Shown here one piece after another: positions 22,001 to 34,790 of a DNA stretch of 64,000 nucleotides. The notes beneath the pieces are model-generated. The model worked only from the letters and a program-made list of their open reading frames with translations, was not told the DNA's origin and searched no databases. The stretch comes from Coniella vitis (Eukaryota; Ascomycota; Sordariomycetes; Diaporthales; Schizoparmaceae). The stretch is from the NCBI GenBank assembly GCA_011317545.1, contig WUJK01000006.1, positions 2,170,001 to 2,234,000 of the forward strand, read 5' to 3'. A program made the position numbers and the translations under genes. Numbering within the stretch: the stretch's first letter is position 1; each line of letters begins with the position of its first letter.

Positions 22001-22953
22001 TGGTGGGGCAGACGAACTGGCGCGCGTGGGGTTGGAGACTGAGATGGACAGGGGCCTTCCGAACGCCCAGGACCCTACATGGTAGGGAACGAGCCCAAGA
22101 CAGGGCTTGTACCAGAGACCTGCTGTGCAAAGCTCGGCCCCTGATTGGTGTGGCGCCCCCGTGAACTTTAGCTGTCACCCCAAAACATGGCCTCCCAACA
22201 ACGGGCGCGGTAGGAGCAGGGATAATTCTTTTGGAGGTGGCTATCGCAGAGCATCTCAACAATGCCATAACTCAGAAGCAGAACCAGAACCAGGACTGTC
22301 TTTTTCCTGCCCCTCCCAAACCTTCTATCGGCAGACTGTGAACGGCGCGTGGCGGACGAACGGATAATTGGCCCAGCCTGGATCTTGTAAGTGGCACCCG
22401 CTCTACTTTTTGCCTGCTAGGTACGAGTGGACTGGCCGAGTTGTTGAAGGCAACGGAGCCTGCTTCTTCTGGCCCCCCTCTCCACACAGCACACTTGACC
22501 TCTGGATCTTTCTTCAGCCTGAATCCCTTGATCGGCACCACAGCACGGGCGACCCTGGAGCCTTCTACAATACCTAGTCGTCCTGCTCTTTGCTCTTGTC
22601 CCCTCCTCTCTTCCCGTTCCTCCCCTCCCAGGACCTGCGTCTCTTGCACCTCACGCAAACGCTTTTTCCCCCCACTAATACCAAAGGCAGCAGTTTCCAA
22701 TTCTTCTGTGCCTCCGCCTCGTCAATCGTGAAGAGAGCTCGCCATCCTCCCTTCCTCAAAGTCTCGCAAGCCGTCGATCCAGCCCAGATCAACGAGTCCT
22801 TGTTAGCAATCAGCATCCTATTTTTTCCCCCAAAAGATACCCGCTTTTCAGTTCTTGAGCACATTCCACCGCTCCTCACAAAAAGAACTGGCACGACTGA
22901 GCTTCTCGTTCCTCCGACATCTTCCAGACATCACAAAATCACCCACCGCCAAA
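19083..22953. other. FAS1-FAS2 divergent spacer
   Basis: This 3.87 kb separates the two synthase genes and should contain both promoters. No open frame of more than about 250 codons is present and none has recognisable motifs. Visible items are an inverted CCAAT box (ATTGG near 22145), a near-tandem GATTACCC(C)TAG pair (about 20163-20184), and a palindrome-like ACCCCTGGTGGGGT near 20286. The final ~350 bases before FAS2 are C/T-rich, as in highly expressed fungal promoters and leaders. No tRNA was found. Confidence 0.5.
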
Positions 22954-25900
22954 ATGAGACCCGAAATTGAACAGGAGCTCGCCCACACGCTCCTTGTTGA
23001 ACTCCTCGCATACCAATTCGCCTCGCCCGTGAGATGGATCGAGACACAAGATGTTTTCCTTGGGGAGAAGACCGCCGAGCGGATCGTTGAGATCGGTCCA
23101 GCTGATACACTAGGTGTGATGGCCAAGAGAACGCTGGCCTCCAAGTACGAGGCTTTCGATGCAGCAAAGTCCGTGCAACGTCAAATCCTCTGCTACAACA
23201 AGGACGCCAAGGAGATTTACTACGACGTTGACCCCGTTGAAGACGAACCAGAACCCACACCAGCCGCTCCATCTGGTTCCAGCAGCGGACCTTCTGCTGC
23301 TGCTGCTGCTGCTGCTGCTCCTGCGGCCGCTGCGGCGCCTGCTCCCAGTGCTGGTCCTGCTGCCCAAGTACCAGATGCCCCAGTCACTGCTATGGACATC
23401 GTGAGGGCTCTGATTGCCCAGAAGCTCAAGAAATCTTATGCCGATATTCCTTTGAGCAAGGCTATCAAGGACCTTGTTGGTGGTAAGTCTTCTAGAAGAG
23501 AGAGTGTGGGAAAGAATTTTGTTCCCAAGGACTTGGTGCTAATCACATGTTGTTACAGGTAAATCTACGCTCCAGAACGAAATTTTGGGTGACCTGCAGA
23601 AAGAGTTTGGAACTACACCAGAAAAGCCAGAAGACACACCCTTGGACGAGCTCGGTGCGTCCATGCAGGCCACATTCGACGGTAATCTGGGAAAGGTTTC
23701 TCAGGGTTTGATTGCCCGTCTCATTTCCTCCAAGATGCCTGGTGGATTCAACGTGACATCAGCACGCAAATATCTCGAGACTCGCTGGGGCTTGGCTTCA
23801 GGTCGCCAGGACGGTGTGCTGCTGCTTGGTATCACAATGGAGCCACCTGCTCGTCTGGGATCCGAGGCTGATGCCAAGGCTTTCCTCGACGACGTGACTC
23901 AAAAATACGCCTCCAATGTTGGCGTCAGTTTGACGACTGCGGCAGCTGCCGAGTCTGGAGCCAGTGGTGGTGGCATGATGATGGACCCTGCTGCCATTGA
24001 TGCGCTTACCAAGGATCAGAGGGCGCTCTTCAAGCAGCAACTCGAGCTTATTGCTCGTTACCTCAAGCTGGATTTGCGCGCTGGTGACAAGGCGTTCATT
24101 AACGAGCAGCAGTCGACCAAGGTCCTGCAAGCCCAGTTGGATCTTTGGACGACGGAGCACGGCGACTTTTACGCCGCTGGAATTGAGCCCTCGTTCAGCG
24201 CTCTCAAGGCAAGAACCTACGACTCCTCGTGGAACTGGGCGCGTCAAGATGCTCTGACCATGTACTACGACATCATTTTTGGAAAGCTGCAGGTTGTCGA
24301 CCGCGAGATTGTCAGCCAGTGCATTCGCCTCATGAACAAGTCAAACCCAACACTTCTCGAGTTTATGCAGTACCACATTGACCACTGCCCGACGGAGCGT
24401 GGAGAGACCTATAAGCTCGCCAAGGACCTTGCAACTAAACTCCTCGAGAACTGCAGGGAAGCATTGGCCGTGGATCCTGTCTACAAGGATGTTGAGTTCC
24501 CCACTGGTCCTCGCACTACTGTTGACCTCAAGGGCAACCTGAGCTACGAGGAGGTTGCGCGCCAAGACTGCCGCAAACTGGAAACCTATGTCCAGCAGAT
24601 GGCCCAAGGTGGCAAGATTTCCGAATACCCGGCCAGGTCCAAGGTGCAAAGCGAGCTTGGCCGCCTTTACAAGCTGATTAAGGCGCAGCACAAGATGGCC
24701 AAGGGCTCTCAGGTGGAGCTCAAGAACATCTACAGCGATGTCATCCGCTCTCTCAACATGAATGAGAATCAAATTCTCAAGGAAGACTCCAAGTCTGGCC
24801 TACTGTCCAAGAAGGTTGCCAAGCCCAAGGGCAAGACCGAGTGCATTCCCTTCCTTCACCTGAAACAAAAGTCCATGAACGGCTGGGACTACAACAAGAA
24901 GCTCAGCAATGTCTACCTGGACACCATGGCGGACGCGGCCAAGAACGGTATCAGCTACGCTGGCAAGTATGCCCTCATGACGGGTGCTGGTGCTGGATCC
25001 ATTGGTGCCGAGGTTCTGCAGGGCCTGATTTCTGGAGGTGCTCACGTCATTGTCACCACCAGCCGCTTCTCTCGCCAAGTCACGGAATACTACCAGGCCA
25101 TGTACGCCCGCTACGGTTCCCGTGGCTCGCAGCTTGTCGTGGTTCCCTTCAACCAGGGTAGCAAGCAGGATGTCGAGGCCCTGGTCGACTACATTTACGA
25201 CACCAAGAACGGTCTGGGCTGGGACTTGGACTTCATTGTGCCTTTTGCTGCCATTCCGGAAAATGGTCGCCAGATCGACAACATTGATTCGAAGTCTGAG
25301 TTGGCCCACCGTATCATGCTGACGAATCTGCTGCGTCTGCTGGGTTGTGTCAAGACCCAGAAGGCGACGCGCGGCTTTGAGACTCGCCCTGCTCAGGTCA
25401 TGCTTCCTCTGTCGCCCAACCACGGTACCTTTGGCAGCGACGGTCTCTATTCCGAGTCCAAGCTTGCCCTGGAGACTCTCTTCAACCGCTGGCACGCAGA
25501 GGACTGGGGCAACTACCTGACCATCTGCGGTGCCATCATCGGATGGACCCGTGGCACTGGTCTCATGTCCGCCAACAACATTGTGGCTGAGGGTGTTGAG
25601 AAGTTCGGAGTACGCACCTTCTCGCAGCAAGAGATGGCATTCAACCTGCTTGGTCTGATGTCGCCTCAGGTTGTCGACTTGTGCCAGATGGAGCCCGTCA
25701 TGGCCGATCTCAACGGAGGCCTGCAGTTCATTCCTGACCTGAACAAGGTCATGACCAAGCTCCGCAAAGACATCATGGAGACTAGCGAGATCCGCAGAGC
25801 CGTCAGCAAGGAGAATTCTCTCGAGTTCGCCGTTGTCAACGGTTCTGAGGCTGAGGCGCTCCACAAGTCGAGAAAGATTGAGCCCCGCGCCAACATCAAG

Positions 25901-28678
25901 TTTGATTTCCCTCCCCTGCCTGACTGGAAGCAGGATATTGCTCCTCTCAACGACAGCCTCAAGGGCATGGTTGATTTGGAGAAGGTTGTTGTCGTTACTG
26001 GTTTTGCTGAAGTCGGACCATGGGGTAACTCCCGCACAAGATGGGAGATGGAGGCTTACGGCCAGTTTTCCCTGGAGGGATGCATCGAGATGGCTTGGAT
26101 CATGGGTCTTATCAAGAACCACAACGGCAAGATCAAGGGCAAGTCCTACTCTGGCTGGGTTGATGGCAAGACTGGTGAGCCCGTCGAGGACAAGGACGTC
26201 AAAGCCAAGTACGAGAAGCAGATTCTTGAACACTCTGGCATCAGATTGATTGAGCCTGAGCTTTTCGGTGGCTACGACCCCAACAAGAAGCAGCTGCTGC
26301 ACGAGGTCGTTATCGAGGAGGACCTGGACCCCTTTGAGACTTCCAAGGAGACTGCCGAGGAGTTCAAGCGTGAGCACGGTGACAAGGTCGAGATCTTCGA
26401 GATCACCGAGACTGGTCAATACACTGTTCGCATGAAGAAGGGTGCTGGCCTCTGGATTCCCAAGGCTCTGCGCTTCGACCGTCTCGTTGCTGGACAGATC
26501 CCCACAGGTTGGGACGCCAAGCGCTACGGTGTGCCGGACGACATCATCGAGCAGGTCGACCCTGTTGCCCTGTTCGTCCTGGTTTCTACTGCGGAGGCTC
26601 TTATCTCGGCCGGTATCACCGACCCTTACGAATTCTACAAGTATGTCCACGTTTCTGAGGTCGGTAACTGCGTTGGTTCCGGTATGGGAGGAACCGAAGC
26701 TCTCCGAGGCATGCACCGAGACCGCTTCCTCGACAGACCGCTCCAGAACGACATTTTGCAAGAATCTTTCATCAACACTATGGCTGCGTGGGTCAACATG
26801 TTGTTGATCTCTTCTTCCGGTCCAATCAAGACTCCCGTCGGTGCTTGCGCTACGGCTGTGGAGTCGGTTGATATTGGTTATGAGACGATTATGGAGGGCA
26901 AGGCTCGTGTCTGCTTTGTTGGCGGTTTCGATGACTTTGGTGAGGAAGGCTCTTACGAGTTCGCCAACATGAAGGCCACCAGCAATGCTGTCGACGAGTT
27001 TGCTCACGGCCGTACGCCAAAGGAGATGTCGCGACCAACTACGACCACCAGAAACGGTTTCATGGAGTCGCAGGGTTGCGGTGTCCAGGTCATCATGACC
27101 GCCAAGCTCGCTTTGGACATGGGTGTGCCCATTCACGGTATCCTCGCGCTCACCACTACGGCTTCCGACAAGATTGGCCGCTCTGTCCCTGCACCGGGCC
27201 AGGGTGTGTTGACCACTGCTCGCGAGAACCCCGGCAAGTTCCCCTCGCCTCTACTTGACATCAAGTACAGGAAGCGCCAGATTGAGCTCCGCAAGAGACA
27301 GATCAAGCAGTGGTCTGCTTGTGAGCTAGAGTACCTGGCTGAGGAGGTTGAAGCAATGAAGTCCCAGGGCACCGAATTCGACGAAAAGTCCTACACTGCC
27401 GACCGTGCCAGCCACATTGAGAAGGAGGCCCAGAGACAAGAAAAGGAGGCTTTGCGCAGCTTTGGCAACAACTTCTGGAAGCAAGACACCAGCATTGCTC
27501 CTCTGCGTGGAGCCTTGGCTACTTGGGGTCTTACTATCGACGACCTCGACGTTGCCTCTTTCCACGGCACCTCTACCAAGGCCAACGACAAGAACGAGTC
27601 GTCTGTCATTTGCCAGCAGCTCGAGCACCTTGGCCGCAAGAAGGGCAACGCCGTTTTGGGTATTTTCCAGAAGTACCTCACTGGCCACCCCAAGGGTGCT
27701 GCCGGTGCATGGATGCTGAACGGTTGTCTGCAGGTCCTTAACACTGGTTTGGTTCCTGGCAACCGCAATGCTGACAATGTTGACGAGGTTATGGAGAAGT
27801 TTGACTACATTGTGTACCCTAGCCGCAGCATCCAGACGGACGGTATCAAGGCCTTCTCCGTCACTTCATTCGGTTTCGGTCAAAAGGGTGCTCAGGCCAT
27901 TGGTGTCCACCCCAAGTACCTGTTTGCCACCCTTGACGAGGCTACTTACAGGTCTTACTCCACACGGGTTGCTGCCAGACAGAAGAAGGCTTACCGCTTC
28001 TTCCACAATGGCATGATCAACAACACCCTCTTCGTTGCCAAGACCCATGCTCCTTACACTGATGAGCAGCTCAGCTCTGTGCTGTTGAACCCCGACGCTC
28101 GTGTCACTGAGAACAAGAAATCGGCCGAGCTCACCTTCCCTACCAACTTCATGGAGCTGTCGAAGAAGACAGTCAGCCCTGAAGCCAGGAAGACAACATA
28201 CGAGACTGTGCAGCAGCTCGCTGCGCAGCTGCAGACCAAGAACTCAAACGTTGGCGTTGATGTGGAAGACATTCCCAGTTTCAATATTGAGAATGAGACC
28301 TTCATTGAGCGCAACTTTACAGCAAACGAGATTGCGTACTGCAAGCAGAGCGCCAACGCGCAAAGCTCCTTCGCTGGTCGGTGGAGCGCAAAGGAGGCTG
28401 TGTTCAAGAGCCTGAACGTGCCAAGCAGGGGTGCCGGCGCGCCCTTGATCGACATTGAGGTTCTGAACAACGAGCACGGTGCTCCAGTGGTTCACGTAAG
28501 TTTTGAATGAGACGGACCTTGACCCAGTCGCACATTAGAGTATATGCTAACCTGAAAATAATAGTTGCACGGCCACGCTGCCGAAGCCGCCAAGAAGGCT
28601 GGCGTGTCGGACATTAGCGTTTCTATTTCGCACGCAGACAGACAAAGTTTTGCAATTGCTCTTGCGAAGCTCGCCTAG
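22954..28678 (+). CDS. FAS2: Fatty acid synthase alpha subunit
   Basis: Three exons, 22954-23482, 23559-28495 and 28565-28678, join to 1859 residues, a normal length. In order: a short N-terminal part completing the malonyl/palmitoyl transferase; an Ala/Pro linker (residues ~105-130); the acyl carrier domain with LVGGKSTLQNE, where Ser 179 should carry phosphopantetheine; the ketoreductase with TGAGAGSIG (~651-659); the ketosynthase with GACATAVESVD (Cys 1273), HGTSTKAND (His 1512) and GHPKGAAGA (His 1553); and a C-terminal phosphopantetheinyl transferase ending in SISHADRQSFAIALAKLA. The first intron splits the Gly codon just before the acyl-carrier Lys-Ser; the second lies just before the last 37 codons. 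All catalytic residues are present. It is the partner of FAS1. Confidence 0.98.
23289..23345 (+). repeat. GCT repeat coding the Ala linker of FAS2
   Basis: GCTGCT units encode poly-Ala in the linker between the transferase stub and the acyl carrier domain. Ala/Pro-rich linkers are normal here in fungal Fas2, because they let the carrier domain move, so this repeat is likely functional. Confidence 0.7.
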
Positions 28679-28897
28679 ATCTAGCTTCGTTTTTTTCTTC
28701 TTTGGCCTTGTTGACACAAGATATGTATTAGAAAGAGCAAGGAGGTATGTTAACCGGCGCATAGGCATAAATGGGATGCCACTCTTGGGGTTTTGATTTC
28801 CTTTGCGTTATGAGGCAGGGGCACTTGTGGGCCTTTCCTTTCTATGAGCAGTGGGCTCTGCTTCATGGAAAGAAAGGTGGGAAGCACCAGACGATAT

Positions 28898-28932
<35 letters not shown>

Positions 28933-30249
28933 TGATCATTAGCAAGGATCCAGGTCTGTAGATTTTTGTTACTAAAGACTTTTTACGTTGATCAAGTGCA
29001 TCACATGTGATGTTCACAGCCTTGTTTTGTGCGCAAGAGGTGAGCTGCTATCTTTTGTTGGCAATCACAGCAACCGGGGATGATGCTGGGTCCGGAACAG
29101 GTGCAAATGTCTTGCTATCGTGTGGTGGTTACGAGTGTGGGCATGGTTGATGGGGTTTTGTACGGATGGAAAGAAATTCGACCAAACCACCACTCAGAGG
29201 TGTCTACGCCAAAGATCATTGCGAGCGACCTATCAAGTCAAGGCTCTTCCCAGACCGAGGTCTAGGTCCTAGACCGTATGGTGAAAGCAATTTTCTTTTG
29301 TTCCAACATCCCCAGGGTATTTTGCATACGTACTGGTGTTGCTTGCTGAAACGAGATCACATAGTATTACTGATAGATATATGGTGGTGGTTACTTTTGC
29401 TAGTGGGGTGGTGTTGTAGCGGTCTATGTACTTCTGGAGTGCTCACTGGGAATCTTTACGCTGAGCCTATTCATAGAATTCTTTGTTTTGTTGTGTTTTG
29501 TTTTGTGTCTTACGATATATAGTAGTGTATTTAATGGACTTGATACCGTGGTAGGGAGTAGTCCTGATATACAATCAGGAGATGTAGAATTGCAAGAGGG
29601 AACAAAAAGCAAAGAGAAAGAGAAAAAACCGATGAAGTCTATCTAGTAAAGAGCCAGCCAGTATGTCGCCGAAAAGGACATATATCAAAAAACACCAAAC
29701 ACTTGAAGTAAAATTGAATAATGAATGTTATCTCGATCTGCCAAAAAGAACCCCAACCGCCCTACAATTATAACTATACATCAGGTGTAGACCGTATTCT
29801 CGAGGTCTAGAACCTTTCACCCCGGGGTGGGGGCGCAACTCTTGCATTACAAAAACTTGCAAACAGACGTTGGGGAACTTCCGGGGGGGCGCGGGTTTGG
29901 GGATGGGGAGGGGGATGGGGAGGGGGGCAGCTGCCACATGATCTTCCATAAGAAAACATACCGAGCGAGTAAATAATGGAAGAACAATTGGGAGGGTGGG
30001 AAAGGGAGAGAGAGAGAGAGAGAGAGGAAAAAGAAAAGATCTGGCCCATGCATCTGGTTATCCACGTGCTTGAAAAGTTGGCTTGCTTGTGTGACTAGCA
30101 CTCATATCGCAGGTTGGGATATATTCGTTCTACTTCAGCTGCTGCTTATTGGAACTACTGCTGTGCCACTTTTCCCAGCAATACGTACCTATCAAAGTGC
30201 GCGATTCTGCGTTGGGGAAAAAGAGAAAACACAATAATAATAACGATAA

Positions 30250-30293
<44 letters not shown>

Positions 30294-33200
30294 AAAAGGA
30301 AAAGGAAAAGAAAATAGGAGGGGGAAGAAGAAGTGACGGGGAGAGGGAAGCCACCGTCTCACTCATATCACGGGGGTTTTTCTTTGTGGCCATGACGTCT
30401 GATGTGCAACGGGCGTTGAGGGCTTCGAGGTCTCATATGCGGTGCTACATACCAAAATGGCACACAGGATGGGTATAATTTTAGCAATCCTGTGGAGGTT
30501 CGAATTGAACAAGCAAAGTTGATATTCATCTGCTCTTCGGTCCGACACCAGCTGCTGCCGACGGTTGACGAGCGCAAGAGAGCAAACAGACAGATTCATG
30601 ATTTGAAATCGAAATGCTTCGTCGTTGAATCTAATCTGTTTTCACACACCAAAGACATCAACTGGCGATAGTATGGATTATTTTGAAAATGTGGAGCAAA
30701 GGGCATGAATACCGGGCTACTGTTACGATACAAGTGTTGCTTTCCATGATGGGTGAGGAGTGTCTCGGTCTTTTCCTGTGCCATAGGCCCTGATTCAACT
30801 AGTTGCGTGCGAGCCAAGAGGAAGCATTTTGTGATCTGTACGCTGCTAGCGGTAGTGTGTGTGTGACCAATGTCTAGCAAAACTGCCGACACCAAGCTCG
30901 AGCATATCATTTTTGAGTCGTTGCGGCGTCTCGCGAAGTGTTCAAAATGGCGATTGGCACTTGAGGCCTGATGCACACTATCAGCTAATTCGGAGGCAAA
31001 ATTTCTACCTGGATGCTGGAATACACAAGACCCAATGAGGCCTTGCAGGCAATGCTGTCTGGGTGAGTGTGGCCAAGACCAGTGTGAAAGTGGTGACTCG
31101 GAGAACATGAATGAAAAGAGTGCTGAAGGAGTTCGGTCTGATTTGTTAGCAGCTTGCATGTACTCATCTTGCGTATTGGTCGTGTCAGCAAGCAAGGCGG
31201 AAAAGTGCCCGGCTTATGTAATGTGTAGAAGCACTTGTAGCTATGTTTATCCTGGATGCTACTATAACAAACACACTATTGGGTGCAAAAGAGCGTAGGC
31301 AGAACCCAGACATGCAAGTCACATGGCGACAATGGAGTGCGCCGCAACACATGGCGATGCTGCGCTAACGGTGCGTGTGCGTATCCCAAACTCGTTCGGG
31401 GCAAAGGACGTCTTCCTTTGAAGGGGACTCAATAGGACATCGGGGGAGGACTACCGGCCGGTGAGCCGGCCTATGAGATTGTGCCACAACAACGCTCGAC
31501 GCGGTTCGACTTGATGATGCGCCGCCCGAGTATAGAAAACGTATTTCGTGCGACGGGCGAGCGAGCCAAGCTACCTACTCTCGACTCCACTAGGCACGGA
31601 AAGCACAATGATGCAAGTCGTGCGTGCAGTTGCTGCATGATTTTCCTGGACGAAGGCAGCGAGCGATCGAGAACGCCTTTGCTGCCGTTTCCGTGTGAAT
31701 GAGGCTGCAAGGTTGTCTGTAGTGGCTTACACAGTATACACGCATGGTTTGACAGAGCTAAAGTGCGGCGCAGCCCTGTGCTGTTGTGATTGGGACTATC
31801 CAGGTCAGGTTGAAGTGGTAGGATCGCAGCTGGAGGCGACGTGGAGCAGCCAGCTGGTGAGGCTCGTCTGTAGGTATCTGATAACGAGTGGTTGTAGGGC
31901 AGGTGACCTCGCAAGCCGAGGCTTGTAGCCTAAAGAGCCGGCCGTCGTCGTCGTATTGAGGCGTGTTGTTGGCCTTTGCAAAAGCCGCGCTGCCTCAATG
32001 CCGGAATGATACATTGGATCGCCTGCCTAAGGGCGGCGGGGGCTGGTGACAAAAGTCCACTTGGATGCAAAGCCGTCATTTATCTCTTTGGGACCAAGCT
32101 CTCGAGCCAGGGTGTTTGGAGGCTCGTGATGTGCCAAAGAGGCCAATGGTGAGGCCAGGGCGAGCGGCTGTGCGGTCTAAGTGGATTAGAAGCTGGTCAC
32201 AATCAATGCGCAAATCGTTGGGCAGCGATGGACGCGCACTCTGTTCTAGATGCAAACATAGTAGTACATGCGGACACTGGAGAATGCGCTACGAACCATG
32301 TATGTGACAATCCAGAATTGAGTTTCCGAGGACAACCTTGAGAAGAGAGAAGGCAGCGGTTGGCAAATAGGCTGGCCAGGTGTATCCCGACCGTTGAGAG
32401 CCGGGCCGCGTCTGCTGCAACTCGGGGCTGCAACAAGGACGAAAGAACAAAAGAAAGAGCAAGAATGCCGTCATTGTACGTTGGCGAGGGTCGAGACGCG
32501 GTGATCTGACAGGTGGTGTCTGCCGAGCCGAAGAGGAGAAGGAGAAGGAGCAGGAGGAGGAGGAGGAGGAAACGGGTCGCAGGATTGGCCCACGATATCC
32601 AATCGAGCCTGGACCCACCGATCTCAAGGTGATCTGGTGTGCGCGCAGCACTCGCTGACCATAGAAAGAGGGAGGGTGACGCGATACGCGATACGCGATG
32701 AGCGATGAGCGATGGAAAATGGAGCATCTCGATGGCAATGGTCAGTCAGGTGCAAGGTTGGGGCTGATGGTGATGGTATTGTAGGTGGGCAAATAGCAAG
32801 AGGCCAGTAAAAAAAAGTGGTGGGTTATAGTGAGTTGCAGTGGGTGTAGGGGCTGTGGGGGTAGCCTGGGCTGCCTGGGTAGTCGGTCATCCACTGGAGT
32901 TTTACAGCGACAGGGCTGGAAATGCAGGGGCCATATCAGCTGTACTATGTAAGTCAGGTAAGTACCAGGTGAGATCCTCTGCAATTAACAAGCCACAAGA
33001 AATAGGAATCGAATGGATTTCATGGCTGCAATAATAGATATACAAGTCGCAGCAGCAATATGCAAGCCAAAAAAGAAGTATTCCGATCGCATGGCCAAGT
33101 ATGAAATACTGAAATCATCAAGGAACAGGTGGTGGTTGCTTACCATAACGCATCATCACACCACTAAGCCGCTGCATGGACGTAGTAATGGCACCACCCG

Positions 33201-34790
33201 CAGCGCCTGGACCTTCTGAAAAGCCCCGGCACTACAGCGCGGTGGCAAGGTGGCAGAGTGGCAGAGTGGCAGAGTGCTCCTTCCAAAGCACCTTCTTTTG
33301 TTGTTCCTTCCCCCAAACCGCCATCCCACCACCCTGGCAAACCTGGCAACAAATGGCAGGCCACGGAAACTCTGGCTGACACATTCTTCTTGTCCTCGCC
33401 AGCTCTCCCCGCCAATGACCGGCTGCTGTGGCGGGCGCGCATGAGATACGATGTAATGCCCTGTCGCCATTTGCCTCTTTGGGCCAGCTGCGGTGTGGAT
33501 GGCATTCCAATGGGATTGTGAGTGTGAGCATAATTCCTCTTGGCAGTTGTCGCTGGCTGATACTCGTCCCCGACCTGAAGCGCAGATGAATCAGGGCGCG
33601 CCAAACGAGCAGCGAGAGCAGAAAGAGTGCTGGCTGCTTCTGGGCTGCATCAGGCACAGGAGAGGAAGCACGACGATCCAAGAGAATACATGGTACACAC
33701 TTGGCACAAGCCTCTGGGCGTGTCTGTGGGTGGGCGTCGCTGTCTGTCGTGCTTCTTGGCCCTGCAGACCCGGGACGAGGTTCCGTCCCAGACCAGACAC
33801 CCGACAACAGACACGAGCTCACTACAAGTCTCCCATGGCATTATCTTGGCTGACCAGTTACCTGATCATAGCATGCGCGTGGCTCACCACACCAGCGGAC
33901 AATACAGCCCAAGCGAAGCAGTCTGGCAAGTCTAGAAGGGCCCGTTCCCCCTTGCCAAAAACCCACCCGTAGCCGCCCGAGTCCTGCTCGCCAGACGTGA
34001 GCAAAGGAGCAACGCCAGCGACCCCCCGTCACCTTGCAGCTTCGCTCGCCCTCAGCACGCGAGAGCCTGTCATGGCGCCCTGCAACTGCCGTCTTATTAT
34101 TCCCAAACCTCCTCCCCGTGGGTCTCGCTGTTCTCCTCTGTTGCGGCCGCCAATCGCTCGCTATCAGCACTCCATCCTCGCTCCACCTGCCCCCAAGGGG
34201 CTCACCACACTGCCCACAACTTGTTGGGCCGGCATGCACTCTAAACCATACGGATCCAGTTGCTCTGCCGAGCGCCTACTGAATCGTCTGTCTGTATGTG
34301 CATACACTACAAATTGCCTCAAGAGGGCTCTGTCTCGGGTTTCCTCGCTTTCCTGGTCCCAAGTACACATAGTACAACTCGCCAGACACTGAACCCTTTT
34401 TTTTTTTTTTTACCAAGCCTCGAATCGGCCCCTCTCTTGAGACTATTATTATACGTCTGCCTCACGGCTGCAACAACACCACTGACACCCCAAGGGCGCA
34501 GTCACAGTTGTGACAGTCAGTTGCAGCCGAAGCCCCCACGCTGTCATACGGCTCTTGCTGCGGTCTCGCCCAGCCTACTGCCTACTGCCGCCCAACAAGC
34601 ATTGAAGTACACGCCAAATCAACGGGCCCTCATCTGTGGCCGCACTCGCGCCTTCTTATACACTCAGGCTTCCCTACGCCTTGTCGGCTGCCGTAGCCAG
34701 GCTTCTGGAAGCACCAACGACACCAGGACGATTTCCCCCCTCCTCCCTCGGCCCAATCCGCCTGTATAAGCAAGAAAAACGCCGCTCAAC
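28679..34790. other. 6.1 kb region without a convincing gene
   Basis: Open frames in this stretch are short, overlap each other on both strands and lack motifs or good splice-linked partners. It carries GA repeats (28902-28930 and about 30005-30027), a T11-A31 palindromic homopolymer (about 30250-30291), a GGCAGAGT tandem (about 33251-33275), GAG/GGA-type repeats near 32535-32570 and a T15 run near 34397. One ATG-initiated frame (31035-31298) codes 87 residues with 12 Cys but no signal peptide. The right end must hold the promoter and leader of the gene at 34791. Non-coding RNA cannot be excluded. Confidence 0.45.

Noticed and set aside
24800..27136. 778-codon minus-strand frame
   Set aside because: Codon-aligned antisense shadow of FAS2.
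30480..30510. GGTTCGAATT, possible tRNA T-arm
   Set aside because: Flanking bases do not form the T stem or an acceptor stem.
30596..31195. 199-codon minus-strand frame
   Set aside because: No motif, atypical composition, and overlaps another frame; the region looks non-coding.
31441..31480. CCGGCCGGTGAGCCGGCC palindrome
   Set aside because: Short GC-rich palindrome with no partner or flanking structure; likely chance.
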